Below the pieces are notes generated by a model. The model did not search any database and had not been told where the DNA came from. It was given only the letters and a program-made list of their open reading frames with translations. A stretch of 52,640 bases of DNA, from positions 1-52,640 of the forward strand of contig JAZRMX010000001.1 of the NCBI GenBank assembly GCA_045647885.1, given 5' to 3'. Position numbers and translations under genes: made by a program. Each line of letters opens with the position of its first letter. Within the stretch, counting starts at the first letter, position 1. Shown one piece after another: positions 20,550 to 27,897 of this stretch. This stretch comes from HGM04593 sp045647885. GTDB lineage: Bacteria; Bacteroidota; Bacteroidia; Bacteroidales; Bacteroidaceae.

Positions 20550-20557
20550 CGAAGATA
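20550..20557 (-). promoter_or_regulatory. -7 element TATCTTCG for the lipoprotein gene
   Basis: On the minus strand TATCTTCG (TAnnTTCG variant) lies 20 nt upstream of the ATG at 20529. The same octamer occurs in front of cca, the tRNA, the TPR gene and the GNAT gene in this window. Confidence 0.5.
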
Positions 20558-20694
20558 ATATTTTTTCAAGAAATACTGCATACAAGAGAAATTTTTGCCA
20601 CACGCCACACCCACAAATTGGAATAATGCTTAAAAGAGATTAAGAAAAAAGCAGTTTGTCTGCGTTTTTTATACCTACTTTCTGTAAAAATAGG

Positions 20695-20702
20695 TATCTT
20701 CG
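20695..20702 (+). promoter_or_regulatory. -7 element TATCTTCG for cca
   Basis: TATCTTCG lies 33 nt upstream of the cca ATG at 20736. An upstream TTTG exists at 20655-20658 but is too far to be its -33 partner, so only the -7 element is supported. Confidence 0.5.
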
Positions 20703-20735
20703 CAGAAGAATATTCCAAGATACCTTTATATAATT

Positions 20736-22172
20736 ATGTATAAACCCACCAGAGAAGAATTGTGTAAACTGCTCGACACCCCCATTTTCCGCAAGATTTC
20801 GGAAACTGCCGACGCACTTGATATGGAGTGCTACGTGGTAGGCGGCTATGTACGAGACATTTTACTTGAGCGCCCGTCGACCGACATTGATGTAGTGGTT
20901 GTGGGCAAAGGTATAGAAATGGCGCGCGCTTTCAGCAAAAGGCTGGGCAAGGGCGCACACCTCTCGGTGTATGCCAATTTCGGTACTGCGCAGGTAAAAT
21001 ACAGGGAACACGAGATTGAATTTGTGGGCGCACGACGCGAATCCTACAGCCACGACTCGCGCAACCCCATAGTGGAAGATGGTACGTTGGAGGATGACCA
21101 GAACCGTCGCGACTTCACCATAAACGCAATGGCAATATGCCTCAACAGCAAGAGATTCGGAGAACTTGTCGACCCCTTTGACGGAATGCTCGACCTTGAG
21201 GACCGCATAATACGCACCCCTCTTGAGCCTGGTATAACCTTCAGCGACGACCCCTTGCGCATGATGCGCTGCATACGATTTGCCACACAGCTGAACTTTT
21301 ATATCGACGACGAGACCTTCGATGCTCTGTGCGAAAACAAAGAGCGCATAAGAATAATATCGCGCGAGAGAATCAACGAGGAACTGAACAAGATTCTCCT
21401 ATCGCCCACACCCTCAAAAGGATTCATCGAGCTCGACCGTTGCGGCCTTCTCGAAATAATCTTTCCCCAGCTCACAGCCCTGCAGGGAGTGGAGACAAGA
21501 AATGGATACGGACACAAGGAGATGTTCTACCACACACTCGAAGTACTCGACAATGTGGCGAAAAAGAGCGCGAACCTTTGGTTGCGCTGGGCGGCACTGC
21601 TGCACGACATAGGCAAACCAAAAACCAAGCGTTGGGACCCAATACTCAAATGGACCTTCCACAACCACAATTTCGTTGGAGAGAAGATGACCACACACAT
21701 ATTCAAAGAGTTCAAGATGCCACAGAACGAAAAGATGCGCTATGTGGCAAAGCTCGTGGGACTTCATATGCGCCCCATAGCCATCGCCGACGATGTGGTA
21801 ACCGACTCTGCTGTACGCCGCCTGCTTTTTGATGCCGGCGACGACATTGACGATTTGATGGTTTTGTGCGAAGCCGACATCACATCAAAGAACGAACAAC
21901 GCAAGAAACAGTTCCTCAACAATTTCCGCACCGTACGCCAGAAACTGAAGGACATTGAGGAGAAAGACCGCATACGCAATTTCCAGCCACCGGTGGATGG
22001 CGGAGAAATTATGCGCATCTTTGCCCTGCCACCCTGCGACACTGTGGGGCGTTTGAAAGCTGCCGTCAAGGATGCCATACTCGATGGTATAATACCCAAC
22101 GAGCACGACGCAGCACGCAGCTACCTCATTGAGCAGGCTGCAAAATTGGGAATTACACCCAAGGAAGAATAG
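20736..22172 (+). CDS. cca: CCA-adding tRNA nucleotidyltransferase with HD domain
   Basis: A 478-residue class II nucleotidyltransferase that adds or repairs the 3' CCA of tRNAs. The head domain has GGYVRD at residues 36-41 and the catalytic carboxylates of DID at 50-52; EDDQNRRDFTINAMA is the RRD motif. Poly(A)-polymerase-like RNA-binding helices follow, then an HD phosphohydrolase domain with LLHDIGKPKTKRW (His 290, Asp 291). This family includes true CCA-adding enzymes and poly(A) polymerases that are hard to separate by motif; the nearby tRNA-Arg(CCT) lacks an encoded CCA, so a CCA-adding enzyme is needed here. Its stop lies 4 nt before a palindrome at the start of the next promoter. Confidence 0.93.
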   Translation: MYKPTREELCKLLDTPIFRKISETADALDMECYVVGGYVRDILLERPSTDIDVVVVGKGIEMARAFSKRLGKGAHLSVYANFGTAQVKYREHEIEFVGARRESYSHDSRNPIVEDGTLEDDQNRRDFTINAMAICLNSKRFGELVDPFDGMLDLEDRIIRTPLEPGITFSDDPLRMMRCIRFATQLNFYIDDETFDALCENKERIRIISRERINEELNKILLSPTPSKGFIELDRCGLLEIIFPQLTALQGVETRNGYGHKEMFYHTLEVLDNVAKKSANLWLRWAALLHDIGKPKTKRWDPILKWTFHNHNFVGEKMTTHIFKEFKMPQNEKMRYVAKLVGLHMRPIAIADDVVTDSAVRRLLFDAGDDIDDLMVLCEADITSKNEQRKKQFLNNFRTVRQKLKDIEEKDRIRNFQPPVDGGEIMRIFALPPCDTVGRLKAAVKDAILDGIIPNEHDAARSYLIEQAAKLGITPKEE

Positions 22173-22176
22173 AACG

Positions 22177-22193
22177 TTGCAAACGGTTTGCAA
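22177..22193. promoter_or_regulatory. 17-bp palindrome, candidate operator for the downstream TolC-like gene
   Basis: TTGCAAAC-G-GTTTGCAA is a perfect inverted repeat with 8-nt arms. It starts 4 nt after the cca stop and ends 11 nt before the -7 element of the TolC-like gene, covering the position expected for the -33 box. The placement suits a repressor or activator site; the binding protein is unknown. Confidence 0.45.
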
Positions 22194-22204
22194 AAAAATA
22201 GCAC

Positions 22205-22212
22205 TAACTTCG
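22205..22212 (+). promoter_or_regulatory. -7 element TAACTTCG for the TolC-like gene
   Basis: TAACTTCG (TAnnTTCG form) lies 33 nt upstream of the ATG at 22246, between the palindrome and the Shine-Dalgarno sequence, with the spacing expected for a dedicated promoter. Confidence 0.5.
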
Positions 22213-22233
22213 CACGCACCCTCCACCTGCACC

Positions 22234-22240
22234 AAGGAGG
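22234..22240 (+). promoter_or_regulatory. Strong Shine-Dalgarno AAGGAGG
   Basis: AAGGAGG ends 5 nt before the ATG at 22246. Most starts in this window lack any Shine-Dalgarno match, as is usual for Bacteroidetes, so this strong site is unusual and supports 22246 over the internal ATG at 22273. Confidence 0.5.
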
Positions 22241-22245
22241 GGACA

Positions 22246-23538
22246 ATGGCCACACACCACAAACAACAAAGAATGAGAAACATACTTATCCTATTTTTTT
22301 CGCTGGCAGCAATAGTTACCAACGCACAGGAAATATCCTATGGAGAATATATGGAGAGAGTGCTTGCCCACAACATCTCCATCACCGCCCAGCGACTGAA
22401 CATCGAGATTGCTGCTGCAAAGACCAAAGCAGCAAAGATATATAATGACCCCACCCTGGCCTTAACCTACAGCAGCAACGAGGACTGGGACAAGAAACTT
22501 GGTTACGCAATAGAGGGCGAGCTTAGCCGCACCTTCACCTTCGGAGTACGCAGCAGCGGTATCACACTCGCCAAAAAGGAGCAGGAAGAGACTGCCGCAC
22601 TCTTTGAGGAGTACCTGCGCAATTTCCGCGCCGAGGCAACCATAGCCTATCTCCATCACCTGAAAGCCATAAAGATGCTTGAAATCAGGCAGAGAGTGGA
22701 GAAAGATTTAAGTGGAGTAGCCCACAACGACAGCCTGCGTTACATAAAAGGCGATATTGCCAAAGCCGACTGGCTCGACAGCCGAATGACAGCCGGCCTT
22801 GCACACAACAGCCGCCTAGCAGCCGAAGCTGCTGTAAAAAGCACCGCAATAACACTCGGCTACTATATGGGTAACCTGCAGGGTGCCGAAAACATAAAAG
22901 GAACGGGCACACTCGATATTGAAGAGACTCCTGCCCCCATAGCCACATATATGGAGAGAGCAGCCGACAACCGTGCCGACCTCCAGGCTGCACTCTGCCG
23001 CGTGGACATTGCCGAAGCGGCACGCAAGTTCAATGCAGCACAACGACGCACCGACCTTAACATAAGCATCGGCGCGACATACAACCGTGGAGCACACGCC
23101 GAAGAGCCTAACGACCCCAATTTCACCACTGTGAAGGCCGGTATCGCAATACCCCTTAAATTCTCAAATATAAACAAGGGGGCCCGCACAGCCGACCGCC
23201 TTGTCGTGCAACAGAGCCTTCAGGAAGCCGAAAATGCACGCCTTGTAGTGGAGAGCGATGTAATGCAGGCTTACAACGAATACCTCTATGCCATAAAGCA
23301 AACTGAAACCTTTACCCAGCAGATGATAGATGAGATGGGAGAGATTGTGAGAAGCAGAAAAAAAGCATACGAAATGGGAGATATAAGCTTCCTCGAGTAT
23401 ATATCGGCCGAACAACGACGTTGCGAAATGGAAGAGAACTATACCGAAGCGCTCCTTAACAAAGCCATCAGATGGGTGGAACTGCAACGTGCCACAGGTT
23501 GCAATATGCAATATACCACCCAACCCATAAACGAGTAA
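22246..23538 (+). CDS. TolC family outer-membrane efflux protein (orphan)
   Basis: A TolC/CusC-type protein of 430 residues from the ATG with a strong Shine-Dalgarno site, or 421 from the ATG at 22273, which begins the signal peptide directly (MRNILILFFSLAAIVTNAQ). It has long alpha-helical, Ala-rich hairpins in two similar halves, as expected for the trimeric periplasmic tunnel, including EAARKFNAAQRRTDLNISIG and SFLEYISAEQRRCEMEENY. No adaptor or pump gene adjoins it, unlike the complete efflux operon at 41.7-47.2 kb, so it either serves a distant pump or acts alone. A perfect palindrome overlaps the -33 zone of its promoter. The frame is open further upstream to 22129 but that would overlap cca. 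Confidence 0.88.
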   Translation: MATHHKQQRMRNILILFFSLAAIVTNAQEISYGEYMERVLAHNISITAQRLNIEIAAAKTKAAKIYNDPTLALTYSSNEDWDKKLGYAIEGELSRTFTFGVRSSGITLAKKEQEETAALFEEYLRNFRAEATIAYLHHLKAIKMLEIRQRVEKDLSGVAHNDSLRYIKGDIAKADWLDSRMTAGLAHNSRLAAEAAVKSTAITLGYYMGNLQGAENIKGTGTLDIEETPAPIATYMERAADNRADLQAALCRVDIAEAARKFNAAQRRTDLNISIGATYNRGAHAEEPNDPNFTTVKAGIAIPLKFSNINKGARTADRLVVQQSLQEAENARLVVESDVMQAYNEYLYAIKQTETFTQQMIDEMGEIVRSRKKAYEMGDISFLEYISAEQRRCEMEENYTEALLNKAIRWVELQRATGCNMQYTTQPINE

Positions 23539-23596
23539 AAAATATTGCTATAAAGCAATTATTTTGATGCAGAGAACACATTTTGGCAATTCGGCA

Positions 23597-23628
23597 TTTG
23601 ACGATTGCAAATAAATTGCCTATCTTCG
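23597..23628 (+). promoter_or_regulatory. Promoter of tRNA-Arg: TTTG, 20-nt spacer, TATCTTCG
   Basis: TTTG at 23597-23600 and TATCTTCG at 23621-23628 are separated by 20 nt, the canonical Bacteroidetes -33/-7 layout, and the tRNA begins 17 nt after the -7 element. It is the best evidence in the window that the TTCG form works as a -7 box. Confidence 0.75.
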
Positions 23629-23645
23629 CGGCTGTAAAGCAATAT

Positions 23646-23717
23646 GCCCTTGTAGTTCAATGGATAGAACGAAGGTTTCCTAAACCTTAAATTTGGGTTC
23701 GATTCCCAGCGGGGGTA
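23646..23717 (+). tRNA. tRNA-Arg, anticodon CCT
   Basis: A 72-nt cloverleaf. Acceptor stem GCCCTTG pairs with CGGGGGT using three G-U pairs; the D-stem is GTTC/GAAC; the anticodon stem AAGGT/ACCTT encloses the loop TTCCTAA with anticodon CCT (reads AGG); the T-arm is TTGGG-TTCGATT-CCCAG; the discriminator is A at 23717. The following bases are CTT, so CCA is not encoded and must be added by the nucleotidyltransferase. fucP begins 65 nt downstream with no separate promoter that I can see. Confidence 0.93.
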
Positions 23718-23782
23718 CTTTTTACACTCAATACTCAAAAAAAAAAGGAATACGCAATTGCTGCGTTTAAGGCAAAAACACA

Positions 23783-25102
23783 ATGAGTAAAAAAAGTATC
23801 ACTATTTTATCAAAAGATGGAGTAAGTTTCCTGCTTCCATTCATTCTTATTACCACCTGTTTTGCACTTTGGGGTTTTGCTAATGACATCACTCACCCAA
23901 TGGTAAAGGCTTTTTCCAAGATTTTCCGTATGAACGTTACGGAAGGAACTTTGGTACAGGTAGCTTTTTATGCAGGCTATTTCGTAATGGCTCTGCCTGC
24001 AGCAATCTTCATTAGAAAATACTCTTACAAAGCCGGTATCCTTCTGGGGCTTGCGCTATATGCCGTGGGAGCACTTATGTTCTTTCCGGCAAAGATGAGC
24101 GGTGAATATATACCATTCCTCATAGCCTATTTCGTACTTACCTGCGGTTTGTCGTTCCTTGAAACAAGTGCCAACCCCTACATACTCTCTATGGGAGGAG
24201 AAGAGACTGCCACACAGCGCCTGAACCTTGCACAGGCATTCAACCCCATAGGTTCACTCTTGGGTATGTATGTTGCAATGAACTTCATTCAGGCAAAACT
24301 AAATCCCTTGAGCACAAACGAAAGGGCCTCGCTGAGCGATACAGAGTTCGAGGCACTGAAACAAGCCGACCTTGACATTCTCACAGCACCCTACCTTGCG
24401 ATAGGTATCGTAATTGCAATAATATTTCTGCTTATTCTCTTTACAAGAATGCCAAAGAACGGCGACAAGGACACAAGCATAAACCTTGCATCAACCTTTA
24501 AGAGACTGGCAGCTATAAGCAACTACCGCGAGGGTGTAATTGCGCAATTCTTTTATGTGGGCGCCCAAACTATGTGCTGGACATTTATCATACAATACGG
24601 CACACACATCTTTATGCTCGAAGGTATGGAGGAGAGAGCCGCAGAGGTGTTGTCGCAAAAATACAACATTGTAGCAATGGTAATTTTCTGCTGCAGCCGT
24701 TTTATATGCACATTCCTGCTGCGTTTCATAAAACCCGGCCTGTTGCTCACCATTCTTGCGGTTGGCGGTTGCATATTCACAACAGGTGTAATAGTTTGCG
24801 AAAACGTATACGGACTATATTTCCTTGTTGCAACATCGGCCTGTATGTCGCTTATGTTCCCCACTATATACGGAATAGCCCTCCGTGGTCTGGGCGAGGA
24901 TGCAAAATTCGGTGCAGCCGGCCTTATTATGGCAATCCTTGGTGGCTCGGTACTCCCCCCATTGCAGGCTGCAATGATTGATATGGGAACCATTGCCGGA
25001 ATGCCAGCCACACACATATCATTCATTCTGCCCCTTATATGCTTTGTGGTAATTACAGCATACGGCTACCGCACTAACCGCAGATTCAGAAAATCTTATT
25101 GA
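23783..25102 (+). CDS. fucP: L-fucose permease of the major facilitator superfamily
   Basis: A 439-residue twelve-helix transporter of the FucP branch (FGHS family), which imports L-fucose with a proton. Helix 1 has FALWGFANDITHPMV with an Asn-Asp pair at residues 34-35, in the area of the substrate Asp of E. coli FucP; helix 4 has LSFLETSANPY, containing the conserved membrane Glu; QRLNLAQAFNPIGSLLG is a family hallmark. Related permeases for glucose, galactose or N-acetylglucosamine share this scaffold, so fucose is the best but not the only guess; the GH29 fucosidase at 8.4 kb supports it. No fucI, fucK or fucA is in the window. It may be read through from the tRNA promoter and ends at a strong terminator. 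Confidence 0.85.
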   Translation: MSKKSITILSKDGVSFLLPFILITTCFALWGFANDITHPMVKAFSKIFRMNVTEGTLVQVAFYAGYFVMALPAAIFIRKYSYKAGILLGLALYAVGALMFFPAKMSGEYIPFLIAYFVLTCGLSFLETSANPYILSMGGEETATQRLNLAQAFNPIGSLLGMYVAMNFIQAKLNPLSTNERASLSDTEFEALKQADLDILTAPYLAIGIVIAIIFLLILFTRMPKNGDKDTSINLASTFKRLAAISNYREGVIAQFFYVGAQTMCWTFIIQYGTHIFMLEGMEERAAEVLSQKYNIVAMVIFCCSRFICTFLLRFIKPGLLLTILAVGGCIFTTGVIVCENVYGLYFLVATSACMSLMFPTIYGIALRGLGEDAKFGAAGLIMAILGGSVLPPLQAAMIDMGTIAGMPATHISFILPLICFVVITAYGYRTNRRFRKSY

Positions 25103-25114
25103 AAACCCATCAAT

Positions 25115-25154
25115 ATATTGCAAAAGGGCACCAATTGGTGCCCTTTTGCAATAT
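25115..25154. terminator. Terminator after fucP
   Basis: A perfect 40-bp palindrome (18-nt arms at 25115-25132 and 25137-25154 around AATT) centred 32 nt after the fucP stop. The arms carry GGGCACC/GGTGCCC next to CAAAA/TTTTG, giving a GC-rich stem with a U-containing side. Confidence 0.85.
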
Positions 25155-25191
25155 TACACACCCTTTAACACCTCTTAAAGATATATTGTTG

Positions 25192-25199
25192 TATCTTCG
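25192..25199 (+). promoter_or_regulatory. -7 element TATCTTCG for the TPR gene
   Basis: TATCTTCG lies 20 nt upstream of the ATG at 25220, directly after the fucP terminator. No good TTTG -33 box is seen. Confidence 0.5.
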
Positions 25200-25219
25200 C
25201 CACGGAAAAACAGAAGACT

Positions 25220-26008
25220 ATGAAATATTTCACATCCATATTGCTATTTTTAGTTACACAGGCTGGTTTTGCACAAAGCTACACAGAGCTTTGCGAAGCT
25301 GGTAAAAAGCACCTCGATTCCGGGGAATACAAAAAAGCTGCTGAATACTTCCTGCGCGCATCAAACGCAGCCGAGAGCAAGAGTGAAAAGATATACACCC
25401 TTACAAACCTGGGATACGCGCAGCGTATGTACGGAAAAACTGAAGATGCCGCTGCCAGCTACGCAAAAGCATTGGCAATGGACACAACTTCAATCCCCCT
25501 GCTCACTCAACGCGGCAATATACTGCTTGAACTTGACAGCGCAGAACAGGCAATAGAATGCTATGACAAAATACTTGCACGCCACCCCGACAGAGAGGAC
25601 ATTCTCCGTTTCAAAGCCTACGCGCACACACAAACAGGAGAGTTCAAGGAGGGGAAAGAGGACTATCTGAAACTCATCTCGCACAACAGCAACGACAATG
25701 AAGCACGCCTGGGCCTTGCCCTGCTCTATGAAAAGGAGGGAAGCATAAATGAAAGCCTCATGATGCTTGAGGCTCTTATTGAAGAAAACCCCACCATTCC
25801 CGAATACTACATTGCACGCAGTAACCTGGAACGTACACAGCAACAGCACGAGCTTGCACTGCAGGATGTGGAGAAAGCAATAGAGCTTACACCCGACAAT
25901 GTGAACTACCATATTCTGCGTGCCGAGCTGCTAAAAGAGCTCGGGCAGCACGATGCCGCACGACGTTGCAGACGCAAAATCTCCAAAATGATGGCAACCC
26001 CCAAATAA
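25220..26008 (+). CDS. Exported tetratricopeptide-repeat protein
   Basis: A 262-residue protein with a signal peptide (about residues 1-19, ending GFAQ) followed by about six TPR units that fill the rest: YTELCEAGKKHLDSGEYKKA, YTLTNLGYAQRMYGKTEDAA, LLTQRGNILLELDSAEQAIE, then weaker repeats up to LRAELLKELGQHDAARRC. TPR arrays bind other proteins, so a periplasmic or outer-membrane scaffold role is likely, but nothing shows the partner. No enzymatic domain is present. It stands alone, between the fucP terminator and a hairpin at 26019-26039, with its own -7 element. Confidence 0.88.
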   Translation: MKYFTSILLFLVTQAGFAQSYTELCEAGKKHLDSGEYKKAAEYFLRASNAAESKSEKIYTLTNLGYAQRMYGKTEDAAASYAKALAMDTTSIPLLTQRGNILLELDSAEQAIECYDKILARHPDREDILRFKAYAHTQTGEFKEGKEDYLKLISHNSNDNEARLGLALLYEKEGSINESLMMLEALIEENPTIPEYYIARSNLERTQQQHELALQDVEKAIELTPDNVNYHILRAELLKELGQHDAARRCRRKISKMMATPK

Positions 26009-26018
26009 AATGAACAGA

Positions 26019-26039
26019 CATTGCCCCATTTGGGCAATG
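26019..26039 (+). terminator. Hairpin after the TPR gene, probable terminator
   Basis: CATTGCCC/GGGCAATG arms of 8 bp around a 5-nt loop, 11 nt after the stop. An A-run rather than a T-run follows on this strand, so intrinsic termination is uncertain. Confidence 0.5.
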
Positions 26040-26155
26040 ATAAAAAAAACGCGTATTATGACCATTCAGCAGTCAAATATCCCCATTCGTTGATTTTTTT
26101 TGAAAAGCCGGGACTTTTCGCGATACAAAACTTGTCTTTTTTGCAGAAAAAATAT

Positions 26156-26163
26156 TACATTTG
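26156..26163 (+). promoter_or_regulatory. -7 element TACATTTG for the HTH regulator
   Basis: TACATTTG fits TAnnTTTG, with a TTG 21 nt upstream (26132-26134). It lies 22 nt before the ATG at 26185 and covers the in-frame TTG at 26161, ruling that out as a start. Confidence 0.6.
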
Positions 26164-26184
26164 GGAAAACAAAGACAATTGGTT

Positions 26185-26619
26185 ATGACAGAAAAATCCA
26201 CACGTCCTTATAACATAAAGGAGAAAATAGAAAAAAACGCACCTTATCGCAATCTCATCCGCCCGGAGCTTGCCGATGAACTGTACGAAAAGATTCTCAG
26301 CCTCATCGTAATTGAAAAGCGATACCGCAACAAGGATTTTTCAGCAAAAGAGCTAGCCAAAGAGCTCAACACCAACACACGTTACCTCTCTGCGGTAATA
26401 AATTCAAGATTCAAGACAAACTTCTCTTGCCTTGTGAACGAGTACCGCATAAAAGAGGCACTATACTGCATGACAGACAAGAGATATGCACATATGACAA
26501 TAGAGGATATAGGTATATCTGTTGGGTTTGCCAACCGACAATCGTTCTACGCATCTTTCTATCGCGTAATGGGCGAAACCCCAAACAGTTACAGAAAACG
26601 TAACCTCACAACAAAGTAA
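26185..26619 (+). CDS. Short AraC-type helix-turn-helix transcriptional regulator
   Basis: A 144-residue protein consisting almost only of an AraC/XylS-type DNA-binding domain: first HTH with FSAKELAKELNTNTRYLSAV, second with MTIEDIGISVGFANRQSFYA and the family signature FYRVMGETPNSYRK. About 45 residues precede the domain and no ligand-binding domain is visible, so it may respond to expression level or a partner rather than a small molecule. Similar stand-alone forms occur in other Bacteroidales. The start at 26185 is preferred because the upstream TTG lies inside the promoter. The AlkD-like gene follows 9 nt after its stop, so they form an operon, which recalls the AraC-type domain of Ada that controls alkylation repair; that link is speculative. 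Confidence 0.85.
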   Translation: MTEKSTRPYNIKEKIEKNAPYRNLIRPELADELYEKILSLIVIEKRYRNKDFSAKELAKELNTNTRYLSAVINSRFKTNFSCLVNEYRIKEALYCMTDKRYAHMTIEDIGISVGFANRQSFYASFYRVMGETPNSYRKRNLTTK

Positions 26620-26628
26620 CAGGAAAGA

Positions 26629-27270
26629 ATGATTGAAAATTTACACGAGACAACCAAGAAAATAAAACAGAGCCTCAGATTGTCAATGAACGGCATAGTA
26701 TCGACTCACCAACGCCGTCAAGGGCTCGACTATAGAATAAACTTCGGCGTGGAGATACCACGCCTTAAAGCCATAGCACAAGAATATCCCCAGGACAAGG
26801 AACTTGCCGAGGCCCTGTGGCAGGACAATGTAAGGGAGTGTAAGTTGCTGGCAATATTCCTTATGCCCCAAGAGCATTACACGGATATAGCCGAGAAATG
26901 GATTGCCGAAACTCCATTTACCGAAATTGCCGACCACCTTGCCATGAAAATTCTGTGCAAGCTCCCCACAGCAGCAAGCGACGCACTACGCTGGGTGGAG
27001 AAACCCGAAGGACTCTCGCGCTATTGCGGTTACCTCACACTTACACACCTCTTCAGGAGCGGTACAACACTCCCCCCCGACGAGGAAAGTTCATTCTACA
27101 GACAAGTAGCCGGGCTCTTTGCAGCAGAAGAAGATTCATTCATTGCACGTTGCGCTTTCACAGCCATCTGCCGTTACATTGACAACAACAGCAGCAAGGC
27201 TGCAGAAATCGCCACACACTCCGGCAACGGCAGCAAACTCGCCGCAATGATAGCCGACTACACAGCGTAA
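26629..27270 (+). CDS. DNA alkylation repair (AlkD-like, HEAT-repeat) family protein
   Basis: A 213-residue all-helical protein resembling the AlkC/AlkD DNA glycosylase superfamily. Family features are YRINFGVEIPRLKAIAQEYP, EALWQDNVRECKLLAIFLMP and the segment WIAETPFTEIADHLAMKIL, whose Asp occupies the place of the catalytic Asp of AlkD, although the usual Trp-Asp pair ahead of it is missing. AlkD excises N3- and N7-alkylated purines; whether this divergent member does so is unknown, and a structural DNA-binding role is possible. It lies 9 nt after the HTH gene and is followed by a 150-nt gap before the Fur-like gene. Confidence 0.75.
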   Translation: MIENLHETTKKIKQSLRLSMNGIVSTHQRRQGLDYRINFGVEIPRLKAIAQEYPQDKELAEALWQDNVRECKLLAIFLMPQEHYTDIAEKWIAETPFTEIADHLAMKILCKLPTAASDALRWVEKPEGLSRYCGYLTLTHLFRSGTTLPPDEESSFYRQVAGLFAAEEDSFIARCAFTAICRYIDNNSSKAAEIATHSGNGSKLAAMIADYTA

Positions 27271-27394
27271 CAACACCCGTTCCACTTTCACTAACAAGCA
27301 TTCAAGCACCACACAAAGGAAGGTGTGCAAGATATTTTCGCATAAACTGCAATAAAAAAAGAGAATATATCAGCGCATTTTATAAAAAAAAAGG

Positions 27395-27402
27395 TAACTT
27401 TG
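27395..27402 (+). promoter_or_regulatory. -7 element TAACTTTG for the fur-purA-hisS run
   Basis: TAACTTTG matches TAnnTTTG, 21 nt upstream of the ATG at 27423. The in-frame TTG at 27414 is only 12 nt away and is a poorer start. Confidence 0.6.
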
Positions 27403-27422
27403 TATGCAATACCTTGAAAAGA

Positions 27423-27893
27423 ATGAACCACGCCGAAGAGGAAACAATAATGCAGATCTTAACCGACTACCTGAAGGTTAACAAAATGCGTTGTACCCCA
27501 GAGCGTTATGCCATTCTCAGAACCATCTACTCCATCAACGGGAGCTTCGATATTGAAACGCTGCTCACACATATGGAAAAGAACGAGAAATTCAGGGTAA
27601 GCCGTGCAACCATATATAACACAATAACGTTACTCATAAACGCCAACCTTGTTACCCGTCACCAATTCGGGCAGGTTTCGAAATACGAGAAATGCTTTAA
27701 CTGCGGGAAAGGGCATATGGTATGCACAAACTGCCACAAGATTGTGGAAATAAACAACTTGGACATAACAGACAAATTAACAGCAAATATAAAGAAATTT
27801 CATTTAACCCATTACTCTTTGTACATCTACGGGCTATGCAACAAATGCCATCAGGCAGCAAAGCGCCGCATGTCGAAAGTAAAAAAAAGTTAG
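27423..27893 (+). CDS. Fur family transcriptional regulator
   Basis: A 156-residue Fur/PerR/Zur-type metal-dependent repressor. The winged-helix domain includes MRCTPERYAILRTIYSINGS and the recognition helix region VSRATIYNTITLLINANLV; the dimerisation domain carries HMVCTNCHKIVEI and, near the end, LCNKCHQ, giving the two CxxC pairs of the structural zinc site. The usual HxHxxC arrangement is reduced to a single His before the first pair, so which metal or peroxide it senses cannot be told. It is the first gene of the run and its stop lies 4 nt before the purA ATG, so the two are tightly coupled. The ATG is preferred to the TTG 9 nt upstream. Confidence 0.9.
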   Translation: MNHAEEETIMQILTDYLKVNKMRCTPERYAILRTIYSINGSFDIETLLTHMEKNEKFRVSRATIYNTITLLINANLVTRHQFGQVSKYEKCFNCGKGHMVCTNCHKIVEINNLDITDKLTANIKKFHLTHYSLYIYGLCNKCHQAAKRRMSKVKKS

Positions 27894-27897
27894 AAAA

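Noticed and set aside
23559..23783. Minus-strand open frame of 74 residues over the tRNA
   Set aside because: Its middle is simply the reverse complement of tRNA-Arg(CCT) read as protein, a common artefact; it has no promoter or homologous features.
26161..26184. TTG start for the HTH regulator
   Set aside because: The TTG is part of the -7 element TACATTTG; the ATG at 26185 is used instead.
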